The position numbers and the translations under genes were made by a program. The notes under the pieces were generated by a model. That model searched no databases. It saw only the letters and a list, made by a program, of their open reading frames with translations, and had not been told where the DNA came from. A stretch of 64,000 bases of DNA from an uncultured cyanobacterium (GTDB taxonomy: Bacteria > Cyanobacteriota > Cyanobacteriia > PCC-6307 > Cyanobiaceae): NCBI GenBank assembly GCA_903917565.1, contig CAIXBB010000038.1, positions 1-64,000 of the forward strand, in the 5' to 3' direction. This document shows, in pieces, positions 16,353 to 26,909 of the stretch. Each line of letters begins with the position of its first letter. Positions within the stretch are counted from its first letter, which is position 1.

Positions 16353-17563
16353 AGGGGAGGGCCAGGGCGCGGTCCTGGTTCACCCAGTTTCCAGCAGCCC
16401 TGCGCGAAGTCGCCCTGATCCGCCTGATCGCCATGCTGGGGGCAGGTGGCGTGCTCTATCTGACCCCGATGGTGTTCCACCAGGCGCACTTCAGCGCCGG
16501 CCGTGTCACCGAGGGGCTGGCCCTGGCGGCGGTGGCGGGCACCCTGGGCCGGATCCTGTGTGGTGTGCTGCTGGATCGGGGCCTGAACTGTTCGGTGCCG
16601 GTGCTGATGGCGGCCCTGATCGCCATCGCCGGTGACATCCGCCTGATAGGAACCGAAGCCTTCGGCGGCTACCTGCAGGGCCAGCTGCTGCTGGGGATCG
16701 CCATGGGTCTCTACTGGCCGGCCATCGAGCTGGCGGTTCCTCTCAGCTGTGCGCCGGTCAGCTCGGCGCGTGCCTTCGCCCTGGCGCGCAGCGCCGATGC
16801 CCTCGGGATCGCCACCGGCGCCCTCGGCGGGGCGCTGCTGGCCTGGCGGGGGTTGTTGCGGGGGGTCTACGTCGTCGACATCACCTGCCTGCTGATCCTG
16901 CTGCTGGTTCTGCTGAGGCGCGCCCTGCCGGATCCGCGGCCGCAGGACCGCCTGGCCCACCCAAGCCCCCTGGGCCAGTGGTTGCCTGCCCTGGTGCCGA
17001 TGCTGGCGATCACGGTGCTGGCCACGGCCATGCCGGCCCTGATGCAGAGCGCCTTGCCCCTGGATCTGGTCCAGGGGGGCCTGATGCGGCGTGCGCTACC
17101 GGAAAGCCTCGGTGCCCTCACCATCGGCCTGCAACTGGGCCTGCTGTTGCTGATCCAGTGGCCGGTGGGTCAGGCCCTTGCCCGCCGGCCGGTGACCACC
17201 GGCCTGACCCTCAGCCTGATCAGCTTTGCGTTGGGCAATCTGCTGCTGGCCGCCTCAGCCTTCACCACATGGGGGCTACCCGTGCTGCTGCTGGCCCAGC
17301 TTCCGCTGGCCCTGGGGGAAGCGGCCTTCCTGCCCACCGCCACCGAAGCGGTGGTCGAGCTCAGCCCGATCGAGCACCAAGGACTGGCCATGGCCCTGCT
17401 GTCCCAGTGCTTCGCCATCAGCGGCTTCGGTGCGCCGCTGCTCGCCGGCCGGCTTCTGGACGCGCAGGGCCATGCTGTCGGGCTCTGGCTGCTGATGGCC
17501 CTGGCCTGCCTGGGGGGTCTGCTGCTGGTGCGGGACCTAGCTCCCCGCAGGACGTTCGGCTGA
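16340..17563 (+). CDS. MFS transporter
   Basis: The 407-residue protein has about 12 hydrophobic segments and the MFS loop motif after the second span (GRILCGVLLDRGLN). A second-half repeat of the fold is visible from about residue 210. Substrate unknown. The GTG at 16340 lies inside the 5' coding end of the divergent hydrolase gene; an internal start near Met32 (MLGAGGVLYL) would remove the overlap but also cut into the first membrane segment. The 3' end overlaps the small gene on the other strand by 27 bases. Confidence 0.85.
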   Translation: MKQAQGRARARSWFTQFPAALREVALIRLIAMLGAGGVLYLTPMVFHQAHFSAGRVTEGLALAAVAGTLGRILCGVLLDRGLNCSVPVLMAALIAIAGDIRLIGTEAFGGYLQGQLLLGIAMGLYWPAIELAVPLSCAPVSSARAFALARSADALGIATGALGGALLAWRGLLRGVYVVDITCLLILLLVLLRRALPDPRPQDRLAHPSPLGQWLPALVPMLAITVLATAMPALMQSALPLDLVQGGLMRRALPESLGALTIGLQLGLLLLIQWPVGQALARRPVTTGLTLSLISFALGNLLLAASAFTTWGLPVLLLAQLPLALGEAAFLPTATEAVVELSPIEHQGLAMALLSQCFAISGFGAPLLAGRLLDAQGHAVGLWLLMALACLGGLLLVRDLAPRRTFG

Positions 17564-17758
17564 CGCCGCCGCCTGCTTCTCGATCCAGGCCTCGTGGGGC
17601 AGGGGCTCGGTGCCATATTCCCAGTCGTCGTAATCCGGATCGTTGCGGATACGGCGGTGGATCTCCCTCTGGGCCTCGAAGTTGTGGGGATGCGCAGCGG
17701 CGTCGGCAGGGGCGTCCGGCAGGGGTGACTGGCTATCGGGATGGTCCGTTGCTGCCAT
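17537..17758 (-). CDS. Small hypothetical protein (73 aa)
   Basis: The frame starts at ATG 17758 and ends in TAG inside the 3' end of the convergent MFS gene. The protein is acidic and soluble, with an N-terminal Pro/Ala/Asp stretch and a core EAQREIHRRIRNDPDYDDWEY whose Asp/Trp/Tyr-rich motif looks conserved. A longer version from an upstream GTG would overlap the lipocalin-like gene. It lies 34 bases downstream of that gene on the same strand and may be its last operon member. No function is known to me. Confidence 0.55.
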   Translation of the reverse strand: MAATDHPDSQSPLPDAPADAAAHPHNFEAQREIHRRIRNDPDYDDWEYGTEPLPHEAWIEKQAAASAERPAGS

Positions 17759-17792
17759 GGCCCTGCGCTCCTGATCGAACCATCCTCGCCGA

Positions 17793-18962
17793 TCACCCAC
17801 CCCGCAGGCCATCGAGGCGGTCGGCGTAGCCGGTGAGTTCGCCGTAGCCACGGCCCCGGAGCGGTTGCTCACCGCGATGGCCCCCGTAGCGCAGGGCCCC
17901 CTCCCAGTAGATGGCCGACGTGGTGCTCAGTTCCTGATCCGCCATCTGGGGCGTGATGGCCAGCTCCAGGTCCAGCCGTGGAATGGTGAGCCTCCAGGCT
18001 GCGGGGTAGCGGGCGCCGCTGCGGGGGCTCCGCCAGGTGTTCGTGACGGTGAGCTGGAAATCCTCGGCACCCAGCTCCAGCTCGGCTTTGCCATCGATCC
18101 AGCGGCCACCGCTGAACGGTTCCTTGCCGCCATCCTCCTTCCTCAGGCCGTAGAGCATCAGGGCGGAGCCGTCCTCGAACTGGGCGGAGAACCAGTCCCA
18201 GCCGACGGTGCCCGGGCTCAGGACACTGGTGGAGAACTCATGGTCCTTCCAGCTGATGCCGTGGACGGCATGGTCGCGGCCCGCCACCGTGATCGTGCCC
18301 TCGGTGGGCTGCTGCACGAGGGAGTAGTAGTGCGAGGCGTTTCCCGGTTCGGGCCCCTTGCGGCTGAGGCCGTCCTGGCCCTGGAGCACGGGGGGTCGGC
18401 TCTGGCGGAGGGTCAGATCGATGGCCATGGCGCCCGTGGCAGCCTGCAGCCGCACCCGATCGGGACCCTCGGCGCTGATGCGCCAGTCGTTGAGCCACAC
18501 CGCGTAGGGATCGGCTTCGGCCCCGGCCAGCCCCAGGGCGCCGCGGGCGAAACGCTCCTCCTGCAGGAAGGAATCGGCGGCGATGTCGCTCACCGTGAAA
18601 TGGGCGGAATACACCTGGGGGGTGCGCCAGGCCGACCCACCGCCCCCGGAAGCCTGCGCCGCGGGCGCCTCTGGCACCAGGGCCTGGCGAAAAATCGTGA
18701 ACTGATACCCGAAGGGCCGTCCTGCGGCGGTTTCCAGGTTGCCCGTGTAGTACCACCACTCGGTCTGGTGGTCGGGATGGGCGCCGAAATCGGCCGGGAA
18801 GCGCCATTGGCGAGGGGTGAGGGCCCGGGCGAAGCCCTGGGGCGCCGGCACCTCCCCCCATTGGATGCGGCTGCTGGCCGCGACAGGGGCGGGGCCGGCC
18901 AGGGTCAGCCACAGCACGGCCACCAGGGCCAGCAGGGGGCGCAGGGGATGGCGGTGATTCAT
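17793..18962 (-). CDS. Lipocalin-like / AttH-CrtC family exported protein
   Basis: The 389-residue protein has a signal peptide (about residues 1-29) and two tandem lipocalin-like halves of the AttH/CrtC (carotenoid hydratase-like) family. Marker blocks are FPADFGAHPDHQTEWWYYTG, YQFTIFRQAL, YSAHFTVSDI, the central GISWKDHEFSTS and GWDWFSAQFEDGSALMLY. In other bacteria AttH-type genes lie beside an ABC transporter, as here. A carotenoid or lipid ligand is plausible but unproven, and the export signal argues for a lipid-binding role outside the cytoplasm. The ATG overlaps the stop of the permease gene (ATGA). Confidence 0.85.
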   Translation of the reverse strand: MNHRHPLRPLLALVAVLWLTLAGPAPVAASSRIQWGEVPAPQGFARALTPRQWRFPADFGAHPDHQTEWWYYTGNLETAAGRPFGYQFTIFRQALVPEAPAAQASGGGGSAWRTPQVYSAHFTVSDIAADSFLQEERFARGALGLAGAEADPYAVWLNDWRISAEGPDRVRLQAATGAMAIDLTLRQSRPPVLQGQDGLSRKGPEPGNASHYYSLVQQPTEGTITVAGRDHAVHGISWKDHEFSTSVLSPGTVGWDWFSAQFEDGSALMLYGLRKEDGGKEPFSGGRWIDGKAELELGAEDFQLTVTNTWRSPRSGARYPAAWRLTIPRLDLELAITPQMADQELSTTSAIYWEGALRYGGHRGEQPLRGRGYGELTGYADRLDGLRGG

Positions 18963-21582
18963 TCCTGCCGCAGCGCCTCACAGATGGACATCCGGCCGAG
19001 CCGCAGGGCCGGGTAGAGGCCCGCCAGCAGGGCGGCCCCCACGGCGATCAGCAGGGACTGGATGAAGAAGCGCGGCTCCAGGGCGATCTGGAGGGTCCAG
19101 CCGAAGGAGCGCACGTTGATCACATGCACCAGCACCCAGGCGAGCACGAAGCCCAGGGGCATGGAGCAGGCCCCGGCCAGCAGACCCATCAGGCCGGTCT
19201 CCAGCAGGGTGAGGCGCCCCAGCTGCCGGGGTGTCATGCCGGTGGCCCGCAGCACAGCGAACTCCCGGCCCCGCTCCAGCTGCAGGCTCATCAGGGTGCT
19301 GAAGATGCCGATGAAGGCCACCACAACCGTGAGCAGCTGCAGCGCGCCGGTGATGGCGAAGGTGCGATCGAAGATCTCCAGCGATCCCTGCCGCAGGGAG
19401 CCGTTGGTCTGCACCAGCAGGGTCTGGCGGGAGCCGAAGCCCTCCCGCAGCTCGGCGGCCACCGCATCGGCATCGGCGCCGGGGGCCAGGAACAGGCCGA
19501 GGGAGGCCACGCTGTCGTCGTGCCAGAGCTCCGCCACCTGGGAGCGGTCCATCAGAACACTGCCGCGATCGGAGGAGTAGTCGTAGAAAACCGCGATCAC
19601 GGGGAAGCTCCGCTCGCCGTCGGGGGTTTCGATCGTGACCTGCTCGGGGATGGCGCTCTGGCCGTCCCGCAGGTAGACGGCCTCGGAGAGAATCACCCCC
19701 TGGCGGGCCTCCAGGGCGGCGAAGAGGTCGCCGAGGCCCGGGCGGATCCAGGCATAGGGGCGGCGGCCGGCGGAAACGTCGCCCCCGGCGGCAATCAGGG
19801 TGATGTCGCGGTCCTGATCGACCAGGTGCACATCGAAGTTGTTGAAGGTGACCATGGCCCGCAGGTCGGGACGATCGGCGATTGCCGCAACGATGGCGGG
19901 ATCCACCTTGCCCAGCACCCGGTTGGCCGTGGTGCTGGGGGGGGAGACGAACAGATCGGCCTGGAGGGTCTGGTCGAGCCAGGTGACCACCGTGCCCCGG
20001 AAGGAGCCGATCATGATCGAGAGGCCCACGATCACCGACACCGCCACCATCAGGGCCGCCACGGCCACCGCGGTGCGGCTGAGGGAGCGCAGGATGTCGC
20101 GGGGGGCAAGGCGGGCCACCACCCCCAGGCCCCGGCTGGCCCAGCCCAGAGCCTCCATCGCGGCGACCAGCACCGGTGGCATCAGCAGGGCGGCGCCCAT
20201 CAGCAGGGCGAACAGCCCGGCGAAGGCTGGCACCAGGCCACGGCTGTTCCAGCGGAGCAACAGCACCCCCAGGCTGCCGCTGAGCAGGGCCGCCAGCAGG
20301 AACCAGGGCAGCAGCCGCTGCCAGCCGGCCTCCAGGCTGGAGCGCTGCAGGGTCATCTGCGGCGCTGTGGCCATCGCCTCCCAGGCGGGCAGGGCTGAGG
20401 CCACCATCGCCGAGGCCACTCCCACCAGCATCCCCTTGGCCAGGGTGAACCCCGACAGGCTGATCTGCCGCACCGAGACCACAAAGTAGAAATCGTTGAT
20501 CGTCTGGGTGATCAAGCCCACGATGGTGCGCCCCAGCAGCACCCCCAGGGCCAGGCCCAGCAGGGACCCCACCAGGCTGAACAGGGCTGCCTCGCCCAGG
20601 ATCAGGGCGAACAGCTGGCCCCGGGTCACCCCCAGGCAGCGCAGCACCCCGAACAGGCCGCGGCGCTGCACCACGCTGAAGGTGACCGTGTTGTAGATGA
20701 GAAAGATGCCCACCACGATGGCCAGCAGGCTCATGGCGGTGAGGTTGAGCTCGAAGGCGGCCGTCATCTGCTGCACCGCATTGCCGCGAGCCGCCGCCGT
20801 CTCCAGCTTCAGCCCCCTGGGCAGCCATTCGTGGAGGGCTGCCTCCTGGGCGGGACCCTCCAGGATCAGATCGATGTGACCCACCGCCGGGACCGCCGCG
20901 GCGCCGGTGGGATCGAGCAGGTCCTGGGCAGTGGCGATGTCGACCAGCAGCAGCGTCTCCAGGCCGCGGCGCTCGAGGGACGCATCACTGCTGACGCTGC
21001 CCACCAGCTGCAGGGCCGACGTTCGCCCGGCCAGATCGAGATGCAGGATTCCGGAGGCGTCCCCGGCGCCGGGATGGAGGCCGAAGCGCTCGGCGGTCTC
21101 GGTGGCGATCACGGCCGTGCCGGGCTCGGTGAGGAAGGGCACGAAGCCCCTGCCAACACCTTTTTCGCCACCGCCGTCTTCGCCCCCCAGCAATCCGCGG
21201 AAGGGGGCCTCGCTGAACAGATCGACGCCCACCAGCCGCAGCAGCTCACCGTCCAGCTCCTCCGCCCGGCCGTAGGCCTCGATCACCGGCGCGGCTGGAA
21301 TCTCGGGGAAGCGGCGGCGCAGCTCGACGAAGGTGGTCTCGGGGACGCCACCGGGGGCGATCGCCACCAGCCGATGGGTGGTTCGGCCGGTGATGGCATC
21401 GGTGGAGAGGGAGAAGGCCCGCTGGGCCGAGCCACTGGCCAGATCGATCGACACCAGCATCGCCACCCCCAGGGCGATGCCCAGGATGCAGAGCAGATAC
21501 TGCAAGGGACGGCGACGCCAGCGGCGGGCCGCCAGGCGCCAGAGCGGGCCGTTGCGGACCACGGGCAGGGGATTGTCTGCGC

Positions 21583-21586
<4 letters not shown>
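18959..21586 (-). CDS. FtsX-like ABC transporter permease
   Basis: The 875-residue protein has the double FtsX layout: an N-terminal span with the motif [20 protein letters not shown], a large extracytoplasmic domain, three spans (about residues 265-400), two more spans (about 425-480), a second span/periplasmic domain/three-span unit, and a C-terminal [15 protein letters not shown] tail. This is typical of LolCE/MacB-like lipid or lipoprotein transporters and of AttF/G-like permeases. The GTG start overlaps the ATPase stop (GTGA), so one polycistronic message carries ATPase, permease and lipocalin-like genes. Confidence 0.9.
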
Positions 21587-22302
<716 letters not shown>

Positions 22303-22364
22303 TCACGAGCGGACCTCGCGGCCACCACCACAGGAGCGCGTCCAAGGTAAGGAGAGACCCCCGC

Positions 22365-23255
22365 TCACCGGGACTCCGCGCCAAACCAGCGGGCCAGGGC
22401 CGACACGTCCTCATCCCCATGCCCGGCCGCGATCAGGTCGTCCTCCATCGCCGCCACCTGGCGCGCCACCGGCAGCCCCAGATCGCTGGCGGCGGCAGCC
22501 TCCAGGGCGATCGCCAGATCCTTGCGGTGCAGCCGCAACCGGAAGCCGAGCGGAAACTCGCCCCGGAGCATCGAACTCCCGCGGTGCTCCAGGGCCCAGG
22601 AGCCGGCGGCCCCACCGACCAGCGCCTGACGGACCTCCTCCATCGGCAGCCCCAGACGCTGGCCCAGGGCCATGGCCTCCGCCACCGCCGCGTAGCAGCC
22701 CGCCACCAACACCTGGTTGACGGCCTTGGCCTCCTGACCCGCCCCCACCGGCCCAAGGCAGGTGATCGTGCGGCCCACCGCCTCCAGCACGGGACGGGCC
22801 CGCTCCAGGTCGGCGGCCCCACCCCCCACCAGCACCGAGAGGCTGCCAGCCCGGGCCCCCTCGGTGCCACCGGTCACCGGCGCATCCAGGTAGGCCACAC
22901 CGTGCTCGGCCAGGGCGGAGGCCATGGTGCGGGAAGACGCTGGCGCGATGGTGGAGAAATCGACCACCATCGCGCCGGACTCCAGGCCCGCCAGGGCGGC
23001 GTTGGCAGTGTCGCCCCCCCAACCCAGCAACACCTCTGCCACGGCTGTGTCGTCGCTCAGGCAGAGCGCCAGCAACCCAGCGCCCCGCGCCGCCTCCGCT
23101 GGGGTGGCGGCCCGCCGGGCGCCGGCGGCGGCCAGGGACAGTTCCCGCTCCCGATGGCGGTTGTGGACCGTCAGAGGAAAGCCTTTCGCCAGCAGGTTGG
23201 CCGCCATCGGAGCCCCCAGTGCCCCCAGACCGATGAAACCGACGGGTATGGACAC
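22365..23255 (-). CDS. NAD(P)-dependent beta-hydroxyacid dehydrogenase (GlxR/HIBADH family)
   Basis: The 296-residue protein starts with GTG. It has the Rossmann motif GFIGLGALGAPMAANLL, the substrate block DAPVTGGTEGARAGSL and the catalytic Lys region GAGQEAKAVNQVLVAG. The family reduces tartronate semialdehyde, succinate semialdehyde or glyoxylate, or oxidises 3-hydroxyisobutyrate; the substrate here is not determined. A role in glycerate/photorespiratory metabolism is possible. It lies 11 bases downstream of ychF on the same strand and is probably co-transcribed with it. Confidence 0.88.
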   Translation of the reverse strand: MSIPVGFIGLGALGAPMAANLLAKGFPLTVHNRHRERELSLAAAGARRAATPAEAARGAGLLALCLSDDTAVAEVLLGWGGDTANAALAGLESGAMVVDFSTIAPASSRTMASALAEHGVAYLDAPVTGGTEGARAGSLSVLVGGGAADLERARPVLEAVGRTITCLGPVGAGQEAKAVNQVLVAGCYAAVAEAMALGQRLGLPMEEVRQALVGGAAGSWALEHRGSSMLRGEFPLGFRLRLHRKDLAIALEAAAASDLGLPVARQVAAMEDDLIAAGHGDEDVSALARWFGAESR

Positions 23256-23266
23256 GGGCGAACCGC

Positions 23267-24358
23267 TCAGACGTTGAACAGAAACTCCATCACATCCCCT
23301 TCGGCGACCACGTACTCCTTGCCCTCGCTGCGCAGCCAGCCCCGGTTGCGGGCCTCGGCCAGGGTGCCGGCCTCGAGGAGCTGGCCGTAGGCGACGGTCT
23401 GGGCACGGATGAAGCCCCGCTCGAAATCAGTGTGGATCACACCGGCGGCCTGGGGGGCGGTCATGCCAGCGGTGATTGTCCAGGCCCGGGTTTCCTTCTC
23501 GCCGGTGGTGAAATACGTGCGCAGTCCGAGCAGGCGATAGGTGGCGCGGATCAGGCTCTGCAGACCGCCTTCGCTCACCCCCAGCCCGGCCAGATAGTCG
23601 GAGCGCTCCTCGGCGGCCAGGTCGACCAGTTCGGCCTCCACCTGGGCGGAGATGCGCACGGCTTCGGCCCCTTCCCGGGCGGCCAGCGCCTCCACGGCGC
23701 TCACCCAGACATTGCCCCCGGCGAGGTCATCCTCGCTCACATTGGTGGCGTAGATGATCGGCTTGGCGGTCAGCAGCCCGAGGTTGCGCACCAGGTCCTG
23801 CTCCTCCTCGCTGAGGGAGACCCGGCGAGCGGCACCACCCTGCTCCAGTTCAGCCTGCAGCCTGGCCAGGGCGGCGTCCTCCGCGGCGGCCTCCTTGCTG
23901 GTGCGCAGCTGCTTTTTGAGCCGGTCGCGCCGCTTCTCGATCTGGGCCAGATCCGCCAGCCCCAGTTCCAGGTTGATCACCTCGGCATCCCGCTCCGGAT
24001 CCACGCTGCCGGAGACGTGGATCACGTCGTCGTCGTCGAAGCAGCGCACCACGTGGACAATCGCATCCACTTCGCGGATGTTGGCCAGGAACTTGTTGCC
24101 CAGCCCCTCCCCCTGGCTCGCCCCCTGCACCAGCCCGGCGATGTCCACGAATTCGACGCGGGTGGGCACGATCTCCTTGGAACTGGAGAGGTCGGAGAGC
24201 TTCTGCAGGCGCTCATCGGGCACCGCCACCACTCCCACGTTGGGTTCGATGGTGCAGAAGGGGAAGTTGGCCGCCTGGGCCTGGGCGTTGGCCACCAGGG
24301 CGTTGAAAAGGGTCGACTTGCCCACGTTGGGCAGCCCGACGATTCCGGCTTTGAGCAT
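23267..24358 (-). CDS. ychF: Redox-regulated ATPase/GTPase YchF
   Basis: The 363-residue protein is an Obg-family P-loop protein (OLA1/YchF) that binds ribosomes and prefers ATP. Walker [10 protein letters not shown] is near residue 8, [20 protein letters not shown] carries G3, NVSE is the altered G4 of this family, and a C-terminal TGS-type domain ends in [10 protein letters not shown]. Length is normal. It starts at ATG 24358. Confidence 0.96.
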   Translation of the reverse strand: MLKAGIVGLPNVGKSTLFNALVANAQAQAANFPFCTIEPNVGVVAVPDERLQKLSDLSSSKEIVPTRVEFVDIAGLVQGASQGEGLGNKFLANIREVDAIVHVVRCFDDDDVIHVSGSVDPERDAEVINLELGLADLAQIEKRRDRLKKQLRTSKEAAAEDAALARLQAELEQGGAARRVSLSEEEQDLVRNLGLLTAKPIIYATNVSEDDLAGGNVWVSAVEALAAREGAEAVRISAQVEAELVDLAAEERSDYLAGLGVSEGGLQSLIRATYRLLGLRTYFTTGEKETRAWTITAGMTAPQAAGVIHTDFERGFIRAQTVAYGQLLEAGTLAEARNRGWLRSEGKEYVVAEGDVMEFLFNV

Positions 24359-24579
24359 CGGCGAAATCTAGGGGGCGTCGTGCCAGGGCCCTTTCGGTCT
24401 CCCCCCGTCCACAACCCCCGCTCAGGCGAGCGAAACTGTCTGGAGCGACCCGCCGGCCCATTCCCGCCATCACACCCCTGCCGCCGGCCCCCTCTACAAG
24501 CCGGAGCCCGGCGGCGCCGGCCACCCAAGTCAGGGCCCAGCGCCGCTCCCGTCGCCGCCTCCTCTGGATCGGCCTGGCG

Positions 24580-25641
24580 GTGGGCCTGGCCCTGATCGCC
24601 TCTGCCGGGATCTGGTGGCAGCGGCAACGGATGCAGGCCGGGCGCAACCTTGCCCCCTTCACCGTGGTGGCCCGCGAGGGATCCCTGCCAGGGGTGATCA
24701 CCGCCAGCGGTGAACTGGATGCCGTCCAGCGGGTGAACGTGAGCCCCAAGCGGCAGGGCCTCCTGCTGGAGCTCTTTGTCGATGAAGGCGACGCCGTGCG
24801 CCAGGGCCAGCCCCTGGCCCGGATGGACGACGGCGACCTGCGCGACCGTCTGATGGAACTGAAGGCGAACGTGCTTTCTGCGGAGGCCGAACAACGCCGC
24901 AGCGACAGCGAGCTGCTCCGCAACGGACCCCTGTTCCGCCAGGGGGCGATCAGCCTCAACGACATGAACCGGTTCCGGGCCGAGGCGGAGGTGAAAAGGC
25001 TGGCGACCGCCGCCGCCCGCGAACGGCTCAAGCAACGGCAGGTTGAAAGTGACGAGCTCATCGTGCGGGCTCCCTTTGATGGGGTGATCAGTCAGCGCTA
25101 CGCGGATCCCGGCGCCTTCGTCACCCCCACCACCACCGCTTCGGCCACCGCCGGCGCCACCAGCTCCTCGATCGTGGAGCTGGCCAAGGGACTGGAGGTG
25201 GTCGCCAAGGTGCCCGAGAGCGACATCGGACGGCTGAAGGTGGGCCTGCCCGCCAGCGTGCGCGTCGATGCCTTCCCGGACCGGCGCTTCCAGGCCCGGG
25301 TGCGTCAGATCGCCCCCAGGGCGGTGAAGACCAACAACGTCACCTCCTTCGAGGTGAAGCTCCAGCTCGTCGATCCTGCCCCGGAACTCCGCATCGGCAT
25401 GACCGCCGACATCGACTTCCAGACAGGCACCCTCAAGGCCAGGACCGTGGTGCCCACCGTTGCCATCGTCACCGAGGACGGCCGGCCCGGGGTGCTGCTG
25501 GTGGGTAAGGGTCAGGAACCCACCTTCCAGCCAGTGGAACTGGGGGCCAGCAGCGGCAAGGACACGCAGATTCTCACCGGCCTGGAGAGCGGCACGAGGG
25601 TGTTCATCGATCTGCCCCCCTGGGCCAAGAAGCGCCGCTAG
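24580..25641 (+). CDS. Periplasmic adaptor (membrane fusion protein) of an efflux system
   Basis: The protein (at least 353 residues) follows the HlyD/MacA adaptor order: membrane anchor, lipoyl half (SGELDAVQRVNVSPKRQGLL), a coiled-coil hairpin (about residues 75-150), the second lipoyl half (VRAPFDGVISQRYADPGAF) and beta-barrel domains. The GTG at 24580 is the first standard start, but it cuts into the membrane helix. In-frame codons from 24436 to 24579 encode a Pro-rich leader and an Arg-rich patch directly before the helix, so the true start is probably an earlier non-standard codon (CTG 24436 or ATT 24460 are candidates). No pump gene is adjacent. Confidence 0.85.
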   Translation: MGLALIASAGIWWQRQRMQAGRNLAPFTVVAREGSLPGVITASGELDAVQRVNVSPKRQGLLLELFVDEGDAVRQGQPLARMDDGDLRDRLMELKANVLSAEAEQRRSDSELLRNGPLFRQGAISLNDMNRFRAEAEVKRLATAAARERLKQRQVESDELIVRAPFDGVISQRYADPGAFVTPTTTASATAGATSSSIVELAKGLEVVAKVPESDIGRLKVGLPASVRVDAFPDRRFQARVRQIAPRAVKTNNVTSFEVKLQLVDPAPELRIGMTADIDFQTGTLKARTVVPTVAIVTEDGRPGVLLVGKGQEPTFQPVELGASSGKDTQILTGLESGTRVFIDLPPWAKKRR

Positions 25642-26759
25642 GCGGCGGCAACTCCCAGGTAGCGGCGTGCCGCCTCCACGATCCGGCCGCTGGCCGCGCC
25701 GTCACCGAAGGGATTGTGGGCGTGGGCCATGGCCTGGTAGGCCTCCTGGACGTCCAGCAGGTGACTGCCCTCCGCCAGGATCACCTCGCTGTCGGTGCCG
25801 ATCAATTTCGCCGTGCCGGCGGCCACCGCCTCAGGTCGTTCAGTGGTGCGGCGCAGCACCAGCACGGGCTTGCCCAGGGCAGGCGCCTCTTCCTGCAGAC
25901 CACCGGAATCGGTGAGCAGCAGGGTGCAGCCGCGCATCGCCGCCACCAGCCGGTCGTAATCGAGGGGTTCGGTGAGGAAGGCCCGGGGATGGGAGCCGAG
26001 CAGGGCCTGCAGGGGCTCGCGCACCGTGGGGTTGCGGTGCAGCGGCAGCAGCAGGGCTGTGTCGGGGAAACGCTCCAGCAGAGCGAGGAAGCCGTGGCCG
26101 ATGTCGAGCAGCCGCTCCCCCCAGTTCTCGCGGCGGTGCACAGTGGCCAGGAGAACGCGATGGTTCTGCCAGTCGAGCCCAGGCAGGTCCCAGTTGGGAG
26201 CTGTGCGGGCCATCAGCAGCAGGGCATCGATCACCGTGTTGCCGGTGGTGAGGATCTCGCCCACCACCCCCGAAGCCCGAAGGTTCGCCGCCGACTGGGC
26301 CGTGGGGGCGAAATGGAGGCGGGCCAGCTGGGAGATCAGGCGCCGGTTGGCTTCCTCTGGGAACGGATCAAGCAGGTCGTCGGTGCGCAGACCGGCCTCC
26401 ACATGGCCGACGGGAATCTGTTCGTAGAAGGCGGCCAGGGCACTCGCGAAGGCGGTGGTGGTGTCGCCCTGCACCAGGACGAGATCGGGGCGGTGCGCCT
26501 CGAACTCCTCCTTCAGCCCCTGCAGCGCCGCGCAGGTGACATGGGTGAGGGTCTGCTTCGGCGCCATCAGGGCCAGGTCGTGGTCGGCGGTCAGGCCGAA
26601 CAACCGCATCACCTGGGTGACCATCTCGCGATGCTGCCCCGTGAGCACCACCCTGGTGCGGAACTCCTGGGCCCGCTGAAAAGCCAGGATCACCGGTGCC
26701 AGCTTGATGGCCTCCGGGCGCGTCCCCAGAACGATGCTGACCAGGGGCGGTGGGGACAC
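25638..26759 (-). CDS. wecB: UDP-N-acetylglucosamine 2-epimerase (non-hydrolysing)
   Basis: It interconverts UDP-GlcNAc and UDP-ManNAc for surface polysaccharide synthesis. The protein has the opening VSIVLGTRPEAIKLAPVI, the GQHREM motif, VQGDTTT, GHVEAGLRT, TVHRRENWG and the late TDSGGLQEEAP, all standard for WecB. The GTG at 26759 gives 373 residues, the usual length; a GTG at 26843 would add a 28-residue low-complexity leader. The stop codon shares the palindrome CTAG with the stop of the adaptor gene on the other strand. Confidence 0.92.
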   Translation of the reverse strand: MSPPPLVSIVLGTRPEAIKLAPVILAFQRAQEFRTRVVLTGQHREMVTQVMRLFGLTADHDLALMAPKQTLTHVTCAALQGLKEEFEAHRPDLVLVQGDTTTAFASALAAFYEQIPVGHVEAGLRTDDLLDPFPEEANRRLISQLARLHFAPTAQSAANLRASGVVGEILTTGNTVIDALLLMARTAPNWDLPGLDWQNHRVLLATVHRRENWGERLLDIGHGFLALLERFPDTALLLPLHRNPTVREPLQALLGSHPRAFLTEPLDYDRLVAAMRGCTLLLTDSGGLQEEAPALGKPVLVLRRTTERPEAVAAGTAKLIGTDSEVILAEGSHLLDVQEAYQAMAHAHNPFGDGAASGRIVEAARRYLGVAAA

Positions 26760-26859
26760 GGGCCGAAGCGGATGCGCCGATCCTAGGGAGCCTCCGATCG
26801 ATCCTCCCGCACCCCCGAGCCCGCAACCCACGCTGATGTTCACAGAAGTAAATCCGCAT

Positions 26860-26876
26860 CTAAGATCTTGACTTAG
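26860..26876. other. Inverted repeat between wecB and the pilT-like gene
   Basis: CTAAG at 26860-26864 and CTTAG at 26872-26876 are inverted around seven bases, and a TTGACT sequence resembling a -35 box overlaps the right arm (26868-26873). No good -10 box follows at the right distance. It could be an operator for one of the divergent genes, but the match is short. Confidence 0.25.
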
Positions 26877-26909
26877 TACCGAACCCTTCGACTGGATCGC
26901 CCATCCGTT

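Noticed and set aside
23432-24595. 387-codon plus-strand frame opposite ychF, reaching towards the adaptor gene
   Set aside because: It is antisense to ychF and in a different frame from the adaptor, so it cannot supply the missing adaptor start.
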